Below, piece by piece: positions 1 through 13,188 of a DNA stretch of 64,000 bases. Each line of letters starts with the position of its first letter. Position 1 is the stretch's first letter. The notes below the pieces were generated by a model. That model made no database searches. It had not been told where the DNA came from and worked only from the letters and a program-made list of their open reading frames with translations. The position numbers were made by a program, and so were the translations under genes. Origin of the DNA: Sodiomyces alkalinus F11 (lineage: Eukaryota; Ascomycota; Sordariomycetes; Glomerellales; Plectosphaerellaceae); assembly GCF_003711515.1 (NCBI RefSeq), contig NW_021167084.1, positions 2,397,932 to 2,461,931 of the forward strand. Direction: 5' to 3'.

Positions 1-918
1 GCCGTTCATCGGCCAGGGCGAGTCGGCCCTGCTCGTTCGCCCGTTCGTCCCGCACATGACCCGCGCCGAGCTGCATCAGGTTATGACCTGCGGTTTCGCC
101 ACCATCTCGGGCTCCGTACTGGTCGCCTACATCAACCTCGGCCTGAACGCCCAGGCCATGGTCTCGTCGTGCGTCATGTCCATCCCGGCATCGCTGGCCA
201 TCTCGAAGCTCCGCTATCCCGAGACCGAGGAGACCCTGACGGCCGGTCGCGTCGTCCTGCCGGATGACGAGGAGCACAGGGCCCAAAACGCCATCCACGC
301 CTTTGCTAACGGTGCCTGGCTCGGAATCAAGATCGCCGGCAGCATCATCGCCTCCCTGCTCTGTATCCTCGCCTTTGTCGGTCTCGTTGACGGCCTCCTC
401 ACCTGGTGGGGCAGCTACCTCACCATCAACGGACTCACCCTGAACCTCATCTTCGGATACATCTTCTACCCTGTCGCCTTCCTGTTGGGCGTTCCTCGCA
501 ATGAGGATCTCCTGCGCGTCTCTCGTCTGATCAGCGAGAAGGTCATTATTGTAAGTTTGCACCCTTCTTTTTGGTCTCCTCTGCCCTCTGCCCCTTTGCC
601 CCTCGAATCGAGGTTGATGTCAATGGATTCAAAATAACTGACCCCTGATACTTTTAGAATGAATACGCTGCCTTCACTATGATGAGCGAGGCCCCTTATA
701 ACCAAATGTCGCCGCGGTCCGAGATGATTGCGACCTACGCCCTCTGCGGCTTCGGCAACATTGGTTCCCTCGGTATTCAGATCGGTATCCTGTCCCAGCT
801 GGCGCCCAGCCGCAGCGGCGACGTTGCGCAGCTGGCCGTCAGCGCCCTCATTTCGGGTGTCGTCTCCACCTTGACCTCCGCTGCTGTTGCCGGCCTCGTC
901 ATCCAGAACGAGGTCTAA
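1..918 (+). CDS. Concentrative nucleoside transporter (CNT/NupC family), C-terminal part; 5' end outside window
   Basis: Two exons are visible, <1..550 and 658..918, joined in phase 0 across a 107-bp intron (GTAAGT donor at 551, TTTTAG acceptor ending at 657). Codons read from base 2 and give 269 residues to the TAA at 916-918. Seen: a GQGESALL stretch near the start, then MTRAELHQVM and GFATISGSVLVAYI, which match the C-terminal transport core of the Na+/H+-coupled CNT family (SLC28/NupC). Several hydrophobic helices follow (IAGSIIASLLCILAFVGLVD, LIFGYIFYPVAFLLG) and a last one rich in G/S/A before the terminal QNEV. Known of the family: import of nucleosides across the plasma membrane driven by a cation gradient. 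The gene faces VPS13 tail to tail. The N-terminal half, including the first helices, is not in the window. The family call is firm; substrate preference cannot be read from this part. Confidence 0.88.
551..657 (+). other. Spliceosomal intron of the CNT gene
   Basis: GTAAGT donor and a pyrimidine-rich TTTTAG acceptor. Removal keeps the frame (phase 0) and joins SEKVII to NEYAAFTMMSE, continuous with the CNT alignment expectation. The CTGACCC about 20 bases before the acceptor is a plausible branch site. Confidence 0.85.
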
Positions 919-1877
919 ACGGAAACGGTCGAGTTGGGTTTGTTGTTGTTGGTGGTGTCTGTCTGTACGCTCGTATGCCGTGTTCCATATGATCGATCGA
1001 TGCGCCGGTTGGATATAAAGCACCACTGTGTGGTGAGGCATGCAGGCCGGAGAGTCGTGCGAAGCCATTCATGTCGTCTGGGTTATAATTTTGACCTGTC
1101 TTGGTCTTGTGTTTTTCCACCCAAGAGAATACCCACCTGCGTCTCGCCGACGTAGACATTTACTCATTTTCGTCCACGCTTCGACCCTAAACGTAAGGGT
1201 CTTCCCCCATTTCCGAACATGGTGAGTAAAAGGTCTCGGGGAGAGCTGCTTTGAAATCATCAGCATGACCCTAGACGACGACAGCGCGGCTAGCATATAG
1301 TCGTGCTGCATACATACAGTGGGTGGACTTAGGGGCTCTTCCCACGCGTCTATTTGGCTTCGAAACCTTTGCGGACTCTACTGTAGTCGCACAAGGGACC
1401 CTGTCTGTCCTCGGTGTATCGGCAAGTTATTAACGCCATAGGCACCTGGACTACTGCTCCGCCTCCCCCTTTTGCCGAGTCGTTTCTTGGCCGGGTGAGC
1501 CACCCCCGAAATATCAGGACATGGAGGCATTGGGATGGATGTGACATTTCCATTCTCGACCGGCAAGACGAAGAAGCCGACTTTGTTATGAATACAACAG
1601 TTTCCTAGAGGCTATAGTATAGGACCTCTCCCTCTATACCGGGGGAACAGACGTGAAAAGAAGCAAGGTGCATTGAAGCTGTCTAGGGGTCACAATGAGC
1701 ATTGGGCGTATGTTACTATACTACTCGTGCCATGAATCCCAACGCCAATACTAATCCGTATTTCTCTTTTTTGCTCTTCCGTCCTGCCATCTCTAACAGT
1801 TCTCTTGCTGCTCGTCGATCATTCTAACACCCCCCATCAAGTCATTTACCACTCCCTTGTCCCATGCCCCCTCGTCA
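919..1877. other. Convergent intergenic region, CNT / VPS13
   Basis: Holds the 3' ends of two converging genes. No long open frame with recognisable protein content. T-rich and GT-rich stretches follow the CNT stop (about 930-1000), as expected of a 3' untranslated region. Short ORFs here are low complexity and overlap on both strands; I see no RNA gene or repeat. Confidence 0.6.
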
Positions 1878-4800
1878 CTACAAGCCCCGGAACCGCCTAT
1901 TGAACTCCTCCACGGCCACAGCCACCATTTTGTATATATACGTCCTCCCGCTCTCGTCGCCTATGGGTATAAACGGTCCGTTGGTGCCGCCTCGCAACGT
2001 CAGGCTCAGTCCCGTGCGCTCCTTGGCGATAGTCTGGACGTCCTTCAGCGGCACGTCCCATTCCGACGTCAGACGCCGGCTGCGGATCAGCAGGATGCGC
2101 GCGTACGTCACCATGACCACCATGTCCTCCCGGGGCAGCTCCAGGTGCGCGATGTACTGCTCGTTGAAGTACTTCCCGTTGTCCACCTGCTTGAGCCAGT
2201 ACTGCCCCATCGACTCGCGCGCGTTGTACGGCCGCACGATGCCGTCCGCGGGGATGAACCGCGCGTACCGCACCCGCTCCAGCTCCGCCCCGTCAAACAC
2301 CGTCGTCGTGTTGCGGATCCCCTCCGACACGTTCGACGCCATGTCCAGCACGCCGATCGCCGGCTTGGTCGCCAACCCCACCATGCCCTTGCCGAGGCCC
2401 TTGAAGAATCCGACCGCCCCCTCCTGCTCGGCGCCCTCGAGCGGCTTCCGCACGAGACCCCCGACGCCCGACGCCGCGCTCGTGAAGAACGAATTGGCTC
2501 CCGCCGTGACCCCGTACAGCGCGTGCTTGGGTCGGTTCCGCGCCCGGGTGATGCGGCGCCGATCCTGGAACTGCTTGTCGAGCGTGGCCGCCGCCAGGCC
2601 CTTGGACAGACTGCCCGTGAACTTGGAGAACGAATCCGAGAAGCCGTAGACCGACTTTTTCACAAACGATGCCGCGCCCTTGCCGACCCCGAGGGCGAAG
2701 TCCTCCGGCTTGTCGGAGAGGATGAGGCCCTGGTACGGTTCGTAAAACACGTCGGTCAACCCCGAGCTGATGTTGTTGAAGAGGCCGACCGGATTGCCCA
2801 AGAAGTCGGCCGACCCGAGGATCTTGTGGACCTGGAACAACACCTCTTGGCTGTAGTGGTTCGAGATGCTCTGCGTCAGCGCCGGCACCGACACCCTGAC
2901 GTTGTCCAGCATGAGTGCGTTCAGTCGGATGGGCGCATCGTTGACGTTGCCGATCGCCATGGTCATGACGTTGAGGAAGAACATGAGCGGGTTCCGCGAC
3001 GACGTCTTGTCTTCGGCGTTGACGCGTTCCGTACGCATAAACGAGAGGTCGAGCTGCATGGGTTGGATGTTGAGGAACTCGAAGTACATGTCCTGCCCAG
3101 ACTGTTGCTGCTTCGGCTCGGGTATGTCGAGCTCTTCGTCGCAGAGTCTGCCCTCGTCCTCATTCTCCGACCAAGTTGCGCCGGGGATGTTGGCGAAGTC
3201 CAGCACCGCGTACACAAAGTCTTCGTCGAGCTCGACCGTCATCTGCTGCAGTAGGACGGTGGCATATTTGATGTAGAGGACGCCGTACGAGTCGTCCTTG
3301 ACGCGGGTGACCATCGCGTGTATCGACGGGTGGGCTTCTACCTCCTGGGCCTTGGTGGGAACGACACTGGGGTATAGGATCATAGGAAACAGGCCGCCGT
3401 AGAGTTGATTGTCCATCTGAATCCACTTGACCGCCAGGCTGAACGTTTGGTGGAGCGCCGACTCCTGATACCGGAGCTGAACGTCGCGGAACGTGATGTA
3501 GGCCAGCTCGCTCAAATGCGCGTTGATAAGCGAGATGCCGATGCCGGAAAGCCTAAGCTGCGCTCGGAAGGTCGCTCCCGTGTCTTGCTCCTTGACTTCG
3601 AAGCCTTCTGTGCTCGTGCGTGACCCCCCGGACCTGGACTTCTGCCGGTACACGCTCTTGGACGCCCGGAAGTTGGAGAGGATGAGAGTTTGCGTCGGCC
3701 CGTCCGCAGCGACGTTGATGTCGATGATCTTCTGCTGGCCTGACGACGAGACGAACTTCATGGGAATCTGGTTGCCGATTTCCGCCAATTTGACGTGCCG
3801 CTCCTTGCCTTGGGCACAGATGACAATCTCTCGGAGCTTGGCCGCGGGGAAATCCCAGGCATACGGCATGATGCTGCGAGGCGGGAGCCGGTATCGAATG
3901 GGTCGCCAGCCGGACCGGTCCTCGTCGCTGTCATCATCGACATTGGGGTTGGCCTGGTAGAACGTGAGCTCGGCGTCGCTCTCGTTGCGCATCGAGTATG
4001 GCCAGTTCCTCGTCTCCATGCTAAGATGCACGAAAATGGTCGCCCCCTCCATCAGGATCGAAGCGCATATGAGGCGCTGTCGCTGACCCGCTCGGGCAAT
4101 TTTAACGTGTGTAGTACCGATGTCGGAGATATTGAACGGCGACGACCACTGGTTGTTCACGCCCGTATAACAGAGCGAGAGCTGCTTGACGCGCGTCTTT
4201 TGCATAAAATGAAGGGGTTGGAAGGACCCTGGCTTCAGTGTCATGAAGCCGGATGTGCTCGACTCCCGCACATTGAGTTCCTCGTCAAGCTTGTTTTCGA
4301 TAACGAACCGTGGAGCCAGAGTGACCACCTTGGTCATCTTGTATTTGCCTTCCCCTGACTCGATCGTGATGCCGACGTGAATCTCCGTATTGTTCGCCCT
4401 CGTAGATGGTAACACCACTTCGTTCGAGCTGCCGATGGCGTCGAAGCTCTGTGGCTTGCTCCACTCCGAGTCGCCAATCCGGAGGAGCGCGCGATTCCGG
4501 TTGTCGTTGTTGCCATACGAAAATATCAAGGGCGTGGCCTTGGATCGATCGGCACCAGCTGGAGATTCCTGGCTGAGCGCTGATTGTCCCGCTGCCGGTC
4601 TCGCAGACTGCATGAAGGACTTCGCCCGCATGTTGACGGGCAGTCCCGTCTTGTTCAGAATCACATAAGGGCTGTAGACTGTCACCCGGAACGCCCCGCC
4701 GCAATCCGGCATTTTGAAATAATGCAGCATGAGCGTAAGCTGAAGGTTGTCCTCGTCCTTACAGACAAGCTTTCTCTCTTTCCTGAATTCTTCCGACTGC

Positions 4801-7800
4801 CCCGAGTTGATCACGGCAAAGTCGCTCGCCTTGAAGACCGTGTCCTGCATGTCGATGCTGAGAAGGAGGAGGTGCGAAAGCTCCACGACGTGGACGGGAC
4901 TAACGCCGCCCTTGCGGAGGAAGTTGGTCCAATCTTTCTCGGTGTTCTGGTCGTAAATGCGGTATTTGAAATCGTGAGGGAGCAGATTCTCGAGGACGAT
5001 AGGAGGTGAAACTTTCAGCCTCATGTACGGGTACGTTCTGCGAAAATGTCAGCTCGGTCACTACCACCCTTATTCTCCTCCTCAACGGGGGGAACAAGCT
5101 GTTCTTCGCAGGACTTACCTCGTCAATGGCATAGACTTGTCGTACGTTGCGTGCACTTGGAAGTAGAAAGGATCACCATTTTCTCCCCTGCACACGACTG
5201 TTCTCGTCGGTTTTTTGAGGAGATCCTTCCACCAGAGCGTCTCGGACGACCAGGCATACCCAAAGCCAGAGTCCGGTCGGATAAGGAGCGATTTGAGGAA
5301 TACGGCGCCGACCGGTGCTGGCCGGGACTCGCCGGGCGCAATCTTCTCAATCTTGAGGAGGTGGCCCTCGTCGGCATCGTAAACCCCGAGCTCCACCGGG
5401 ATCTGAGTGTGATTCTCGACCAGAAGCGGCGATCGAAGCGTGACATATTTCACGTTGTCTTTGCCGAGCGTGACCTCGACCAGCAGCCGATGGAGGACTT
5501 CGTCGGTTTTGGGTCGCAGACCGTAAATAAATTCGCCCTCGCGGTTGAGTCTGACGTTCTTGACCATATCAAAACCGCTACCCTCGAGTTGAACACCGAT
5601 GCTGTTTGAACTGGCCTCTGCCATGAGATTCTCACGCATTTTCTCCCAGGGTTCGAAGCTCCAAGGCACCTGTTGGCCGTCCTCGAGCCGGGTCGTTGCA
5701 ACTTCATCCGCTTCGCCGCTCTTGGCATGGACCACAACTTCAAACCCTGTGTAGTTTCGGATCCGGTAAGGCGCCTCAACTCCGCGGGGCTTCCCAAGAA
5801 CATCCTGCTCCTGACTGAGAAAGGCGAGGGACTTGGAAGCCAGCGCAATGGTGGACGTCGTGATCGTGACATCGAATGTTGTCTTGGATGTGACATCGAT
5901 GGAAAGCAGTCCATTGTCCTGTTCCTTGGCGATGCCCACGCCCATCTGCCAAGGCTCGAGGAGCGGCTCCCATGCCGACTTGGAGAAGTTGTAGACGTTC
6001 ATATACATGTCGATGGCAGTGCCGGCCTTCAGATCGGTCGACCAGTTTTCGGCGGAGGTGGTAAATTGCCTGACGCCGAGGTCGAAAATGGGCAGTTCGT
6101 GAACATCGCCAATGAGGACGACACGAATCCCGTCTATATTCGCTGTCAGTTCTTCGTGTCGGCGTGTAACCTGCCCGGAGCCGACACCCTCGTGCTCTTC
6201 TGCCTGGGGAGCATGTGAAGAAGTGAGTCTGGTGTCTCGAGTTTGCCTCCCGAGGGTTGAGGCGCCTCGGCCACTGGCGGTCCGTTGCTTCAGCCCGGCC
6301 ATTCTCAGCTGTTTCGCCTTCTCATCAGCCGCCGACAACCTAGGCTGCTGCTGCTGCTGGGGTTGACTCTCCGAGAGTTCCGTCGCCTTCCTAGTGATTT
6401 GCAGTGCGAGGAGGATATCTCGTAGCGATAGACGAAGGATCAGCGGTTCTACATCGACATGAATGCTCGTCAATCCGGGTTTGGAGCTGTCCATCGACAC
6501 CTGGATCGAGAAGTCATCGATAATCCGGAGTCGCGAGTCCTCGAACTTGTCCATACGACACAGGAACATTCCCACTTCCGATACCTGGAAAGTCATGGCA
6601 TGTTGCTGCGAGAGCAGGACCTGCTTGACGCCGAGCACAATGGCCTCCGAGCTGGTGCTGAGAGGGTTGGCGATCAGGATGACTTGGGCGTCGACCACAT
6701 TGGCTCTGAAAGCGACGCTCATGGACGGCTGACTTTCTTTCTCGACTGGCGCATTTTCTTCGTCTTCGGGCCCCGGCTTGTGGGATGCCCTCCTTGTTGT
6801 TACCAGCGGCGTTGACTCGGCATCGGCTTCGGATTCCTCGGGAGAGGTCACCTCTGACAACGACTCGTCCTCCGCAGCGAGGGGCTCCGGGGTCTGCAGC
6901 CCAACCATGATGAAGTTTTGAATAGCAAAGAGGTAGTCGAGTGCAAATATGATGCGCGGGCTATCAATGGTCACCATGGCTATCACACTTCGGTTGCCGC
7001 CACCTGTCATGGTCACGCTGGCCATGAGTTGCTGGACCTCCTTGTTGAGGGACGTCATGATCCGTCGGAATTTGTTCGTCTCTCGAGACCGGCTATCGTG
7101 GATGGTGAAGGAATTAATGAGAAACTCGCCCTCCAGGGACCCATCGTTGAGCATGCGCGTCTTGACTCGGGTGTCGTCCAAGGAGAAGCGAGACAGGCTG
7201 GCGCGTTCGATGTCACCCACGGGCTTACCTTCAGGGGCATTGACGAGCTCCAAGCCAATCGTGCCAACTTTGAAAGCCAGGTCGAAGGTCGTCCACAATG
7301 TGTCACGAGCCCTGAGTTCTGGTTCGAGATCGATGAGCGCATCATCGTCTTGCCGGCCCCTGTCAATGGGCAGAGACTTGGCCCTCTTCAACGTGTCTTC
7401 GTCCACATCTTGCTCGGCCGACTCGCCCTGCTCTTCGGGGTCGCCACTAAACGCAGCGGGGACGGACTTGGAGATTTCCATCAAGAACCTCAATTGGTAT
7501 TGCGTTAGTTTGAGGTGAAAGTCTGACATGGAGCCCTTGATTTCCATTTCCGGGCGCTTCTGTCCGGGCTGGTGCTCGGCGTAGGTGATGGTGAAGCCAA
7601 GGTCTACATGGTCGATGAGCTCCAATTCCTCAAACCCGTCATCGGGATAGTGGAAGTCGGATGTGAGACGGATATTCCGGATGCCAGCCGAGATCTTCGT
7701 GGCGATCTGAGCAGATTCCGAGTCGTCCAGGGGCGCGAACTTGTTTTGCGCATATATCTCACCGAGATACGCGGTCATCATATCTCTCCTCGGTTGACCA

Positions 7801-10800
7801 GGCACGACAACACGCGGGAACACCACGATCGGCGTCTTCACGACGATGTCATATTTGAGCCTGGTAGTGCTCTGCTGAATCTGGTTTGCCTGACTGGCCG
7901 CCGCTTGGCGTGCGGCATTGTAGATGGCCTGCATCTTCCCGAACTTGACAAGGAAGTCGAATATCTTCCGAAACGGCTCTTCGAGGAAATTGAGCTTGAT
8001 CGACCCTGCCCTTAGGAATATGGACGAGTCATATCCGGGATACGTGTTCGGATTGCTCGCATCGAAAGTTTCGTAGCGGAAATCGGCAAGTTCATCACCC
8101 TCGATAGCAATGAGTTTCCGGAGGTTAGAGTGTTCGGACACGCCTTGGTTTATATCGTCGACGAGGCCAAGATCACCGAGTCTGGCCGACACTCTCATAG
8201 TCTTTCCTCGCAAGAAAACGCCGACGTCCGCATGATTGAATGACAGGGTGGCAAGCCGAATGCCGTCGTTGTTCAGGATCAATCGAATACTCTTCAGGTC
8301 CACCTTGACTCGGATCGATCCGCTTTCCACTGCCGAGCCGTCTGTGGCTTGGTCTACCGAGTCCAAAGAATCCTGGTCGTCGCTCTCGCTCTCCTCAATT
8401 GCCCGCCGCTCCTGTGCTGATGGGGCGTCGTTGTTGTTGCCTGTGAAAGTGACCAAGATGAAATCGAGCAGCGTTAACAGGGTCTTCCGCGTGACCACGA
8501 GGTTAATGGTGGAGATGGCGGCGTTGACATTGATCTCGACCCCTTCATAGACGGGCATGAACTCCGGAGAATTCGGGTTCACCTTGGTAAACTTAACAGA
8601 GACGAGACTTCGGTTATGCTTGCGATCTTCGACATCTCCCGAGGAGACAATAGACTTGAACTCGGCTGACGGGTTGTCAACAAAGTCGTCCATGGTCACC
8701 GATCCAAGCGACACTTCGGCCGACATGTCATAGGGGCGGAGGTAGTATTCAAGATCAAAGTCTTTCGCTGTAAGCTCGACCAGGAGCTGGTCTGGCTTCT
8801 TTTTGTCGGGATCGCTGCGGTACAGGGACCCCTTCAATGTGTCAACTTTGAACTTCAGTTCAAACTGTCGCTGCCGCAGCTTTAGCTGGTCATTGTCCAC
8901 CCGATCGTGAGCGTCTTCAAACTTTTCATTGTCATCCTCATCGTCGATGTCAGCGTCATGGAGCACAATCGCCGTCTGTGGTTGTGCGAAGGGGAACTGG
9001 GTCGACATTTGGCGGCCGTGTCCCTTGTGAGCTCGATCAGACGTGGTACTCGCGAGGCGTGGCCTGGTCCGGGGCCGCCGCGATGGTGCTGCAGGCTTGT
9101 TCTTTTGTTGATCTCTCTCATCCAGCTCGTTGCCAAACTTGGGGATAGCAACGTCGATGATTCTCATCAGTGTTTTATACTTGGTGTCGGAAACGGCGGC
9201 ATGAAGAACAGGCAAGTGGCCCGAGACCTTCACCTTGGTTAGATTGGGCGCTTTGGGGAGGATGGACGTTTCAACCACAAAATCGACGTTGATCTGGTCT
9301 ACTATGTGCATTTGCTGCGATTCGTCTCTGTCAGCGAGCTGGGCCTTGGTGGCTTCGATGGATGGCCCAATGAGCAGTTGCGTCGAGGTTAGTCCGACCA
9401 GGAATTTGTCGTACATGGCGGACTCGAGCCGCTCAAAATCCTCGTCCGAGTAAGACTGTCGCTGCTTGGACTGGATCTGTTTCATGGTTTCCTGATCCAC
9501 GAGCTTGCTGTTGACGCTGATGTGACCAGCGTCGAGAATCAGACATGTGGATTCCTTTGTCGTTATGCTCACGGGTACGATGATGAGAGGAGCTTTCAGA
9601 TCCAGTTGCGCGTTGACCGTTTTGTGCTCCTCGAGGGCGAATTCCAAGCCCGCACGGGTTTGCTGCCGAATGCCTTCCACGGTAGCGCCGGCCGACTCCA
9701 TGAGTGCACTGATAGACTCCATGTGCCGTTCGGGGGGTTTGAAGAACTGAACCACCCCCACCAACGAGTTGGGATTCCATATAATCTCGAGAGGCCTAAG
9801 AGAACCCACAATAGCAATGTCGCCGTCTCGGTCGATTGGGTTCTGTTCAACTTCAATGTTGAAGAAAGGTTCCTCGTCGAACTCCTCGAGTTCCTGTATG
9901 GACAACTTGTGTTTGTGGGTGTCAGGGGCGTCCTTTACGCGAACGATCTCGGGGAACAAGGTGTTCGGGGTAGTGCCGTCGTTGACGCGTAGTCCTCCCA
10001 GACTCAGAGCAGCGAGGATTGAATCGGGTCGTTGAAGGGCCTTGGCTTTCAAGACGTCAAAGTGAAAACTAATAAGATCCTTGAGTGAGCCGTCGCGTCT
10101 CTTCTTCAAAGTGAAACTTCCTGTGCTGAGGGAAGCTTCGACCTGCATCTTTACCGTCTCACGCGGCACATCGACAGACTCCGCCAGGGCCGTCTTCTCG
10201 TCCCAGTCAATTGCGTCGTAGAGCTCCTTCTTTTGCTCCTCTGTGATCTCGGTATTTTCATCTGTGTTTTCCGGTTCAGCAGGCTTCGAGCCCCACGCCC
10301 AGGCAAGCCATCCTTGCTGCTGCTGTTGTCGTTGAGCGGGTTGGTTCTTCAGGGCGGCAGCGTTCTCTTTTTTTAGCTGGCTGCGGCCGAGCGATCTCCA
10401 AAAGCGAAGGTCTTCGTAGTCCAGCTTCCGCTCAAGTACGTCAAGATCAGCCGTTTCTTGATCAGTAAACTGCTGTTGCTGCTTCTTTTTTTTGAAGAGC
10501 TCAATATAACGAATCCGATCATCACGGCGCTCGCGGAAGTAGTCCCACGACCAGCGCCGATTCCGTTCATGGATCTTGCTGAGAATGGCGTTTCCGGCAA
10601 ACTTGAACCACGCCCTAGGGTCTTCCTTCGGTGAGACGGCCTTTGGCTGCAACTTCTTATACTCCTGGTGGCGTATGAAGTAGTGGAAGAGATCCACCAT
10701 CATTAGACCGTCGCGGTACTGGTCGTCGTCAAGGACCAAACCGATCTCCTCGAACAGGAGACTCGCCTTGACTTTGGGCGCATGAACTTCGCCCGTCTTA

Positions 10801-11627
10801 TCAAGAATGATCTTAGCCTGTCCGCTGACAGGCCGCAGGATATACTGATGGTCAGGCATGGCCTGGTCGGTACCCCCAATCATAGATTTGAATGTGTGGA
10901 CCATCTCGTCATGTGGCAGGGGCGGCTTGCCATCCGGATCATTTTCGCGGCCAGGACCAAACAGCTCGGCATCGGTGTTCCAGTACATGGCGAGGGCCCC
11001 AAGCTTGGCGAGCTTGTGGGTTGATTTTGCCGTTCCTTGGATGAATGTGGGGGTCCATTTACCGTCAGTGCTGACGGCGCTGAACTCCTGGAGTGTGAGG
11101 CCAATGGCGAAGGGATGGCCCGGTGCGGAGAGAGAGTCCTCGTAGCGGATGTGGATATTCTTGACAGTAACCTGAAGGTTGTCGACGATCTTCGTGACTA
11201 GGCTCTGGGTAAAGCTCTGGTTTTTCTTCTCCTCTGCCTCGCTGAGGCCCATTTGGGAACGCTCTTTTAGAAGTTCGGCCGAGTCGAGCTTCTCCATTTT
11301 GATCCGTTGCCTACGGCGTTCTTCCTCTTCTTCGTCGTAGGCGGCATCCTCCTTGGGGGAGGCGAGGAGGAAGACATCTTCGATGAAGACCTTGACGGGA
11401 GCGCCACCGAGGTTGGACCAAGGTATGACGAGGGTCAGCTCGCCGAGGTGGCCCTCGATGACATTTATGGGAAGTTTGAGCTGATCAAGAGCTTCCTTGC
11501 GAAGCTCAAGGTTGCGAAGCTTGACATCACCAGACCAGATGCCCACTTTGAGTTGACCGGGGTCAAAGTTCTTGACGTACATGCCCAAGAACCTGTTGAG
11601 CAGGCCGGCAACCAAGCCTTCCAACAT
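1878..11627 (-). CDS. VPS13: Vacuolar protein sorting-associated protein 13 (bridge-like lipid transfer protein)
   Basis: Exons complement(5119..11627) and complement(1878..5037), intron 81 bp (GTAAGT...TTTTCGCAG), phase 2, restoring an Arg codon followed by TYPYMRLKV; stop TAG at 1878-1880. The protein is 3222 aa, the usual size for fungal Vps13. I take the ATG at 11627 as start because MLEGLVAGLLNRFLGMYVKN is the invariant chorein N terminus; the open frame upstream has only a TTG. Seen: chorein_N (about 1-120), the long hydrophobic-groove region, then from about residue 1950 repeated VAB units each with a conserved Asn (YRIRNYTG, LLVENHTQ, RFVIENKL, YVILNKTG, YSMRNES), and APT1/ATG2_C-like and PH-like regions ending in RRFRGL. 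Known: moves phospholipid between organelles at contact sites (vacuole, mitochondria, endosomes); yeast Vps13 can bypass ERMES, whose subunit MDM34 also lies in this window. Divergent from the gene at 13189. Confidence 0.97.
5038..5118 (-). other. Single intron of VPS13
   Basis: On the minus strand GTAAGT begins at 5118 and the acceptor TTCGCAG ends at 5038. GAGCTGAC a few bases before the acceptor is a good branch site. Without its removal the reading frame ends at a stop inside the intron, so splicing is needed to join the 2170-residue N-terminal part to the last 1052 residues. Confidence 0.92.
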
Positions 11628-13188
11628 GGCGGGGGTATGGTGCCGTAACCCTGGCAAGGGAGGTCACTTATGTATTAGCCTGGATCTTCTCGCGGATTCA
11701 TGGGCAGGCTGGGTCCTTGGGAGGGGGTCGCAAAAGAGGCTACTATTCTAGCGGTCGCTCGGAAGCAGGTCGGTAGCGATTTTCGTCTGTAGTAAAGGGG
11801 ACGGGGGAAATGTAGAATTGATAGATCACGTTCCCGAAACGAGCCCCGGATTCTCGGGGGTCGGAGTTTGCGTTGGTCAATGGCCGGATGATCGTATGGA
11901 TGGTCGAAAGACGCGAGCTCGCAAATTAGATGGCTCGCGTTGTGTAGAGGATGCTCGCGTATTAGATTATACCTTAATTGGGATGGATGTTGATTGGAGC
12001 CGAGTTAGGTATTGGCGTTGGGAGACGAAGCGTGCTGGGCACCTGGGCACCGAGTGCGGAAACAGTGCGTGCTGCTGTATGGCATGGGGTGTTAGAATTG
12101 GGCAGAAAGGCGGTCCAGAGAACTAACAAATCTGGCCCTGGGCTAGAACAGAGAGAAATCAAAAAACGCCTACCGCAGATTATGAACGTCTCTTTGTGGG
12201 TAGTGATTTGGAGGAGAAGAGATCAGATCAGAATGAAGATGGACAGAGTGGTGGTTGTGGTAGGTAAAACTGACGACGTCAACAAAAGGGGAAGCTCCAA
12301 TGGTCATCCCTCCTCCGCTCAACAGGCCGGAGGATGATAAGATAGGGCACTGGACCGAAGAGCGAAGTAACTTCACCAAGTAAAATGGCAGTAAGAGTAC
12401 TTTCTCCAGGTAGAGGCGGTCGGCGCAAGAAGACAACGAGGTGCCACGAAAAAACTCCCGATCCCACCAAGCGGATGACGCTATAACCTAAGGACCACGA
12501 ACGACTTTCATTCACACACGGCCGGGGTAAATCGATACCAAGTTTTCTATCTGACTAATCCAAGAGTATGGGGAAGGTGGGGTGAATGTAGTACCTTTCG
12601 GGTGTTTCTGTTTTGTTTGATTGGGGCAGCACTAAACAATTACATCACCGGTCCCTTGCCGTCCCATTACCTTACTTTGCTGCCGCTCTCCCCAACTCGA
12701 ACCGTTGTTCGTGGCTCCAACATTTCGAAGGCCGACAAGGGCCCCTTCCACAAGTGATTTCGGATGTAAAAATGACGAATACGTGATGCTTCCGTCGCAC
12801 CAGAATTGATAGGCTGGTCCTCTTACGTGTAATATTCATCCCCTGAATGTCACTTGCCGGCTCGATTTGTCTCGGCTTGTACCTCCTCCCTGCCCATCTT
12901 ATCCTCTCCTCCCATTATCACTCCGACAGATAGCAATCCAGCTACTCGCTGTCAACTGTAACGCGAAATTCACCTTTTCTTCTAATATCCATTCACGGCT
13001 ATTACATATCGTCTTGTCGTACTGGTTCTATTCAGTGGACCGGTAAACCGGCAACTGTTCCTTTTGCCTCTGTCGTGATACATGCAGATTGGAGCAGATC
13101 AGACCCCGTTGTCAAGGATTGCTAGGAACGCATCTTAACACATAATCTCCCTCGCTTGATTCCACACGCCGTGTTCAACAAAACTTCC
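11628..13188. other. Divergent promoter region, VPS13 / DUF3429 gene
   Basis: About 1.56 kb between two divergently transcribed genes. No credible open frame. Short AT-rich and pyrimidine-rich runs are present on the side of the 13189 gene. I see no distinct TATA box and no repeats, only ordinary intergenic sequence. Confidence 0.5.

Noticed and set aside
1857..3254. Long open frames on the plus strand opposite the VPS13 C-terminal exon (up to 465 codons)
   Set aside because: Arg/Val/Leu-rich antisense shadows created by the GC-rich codon bias of VPS13; no domain, no start context.
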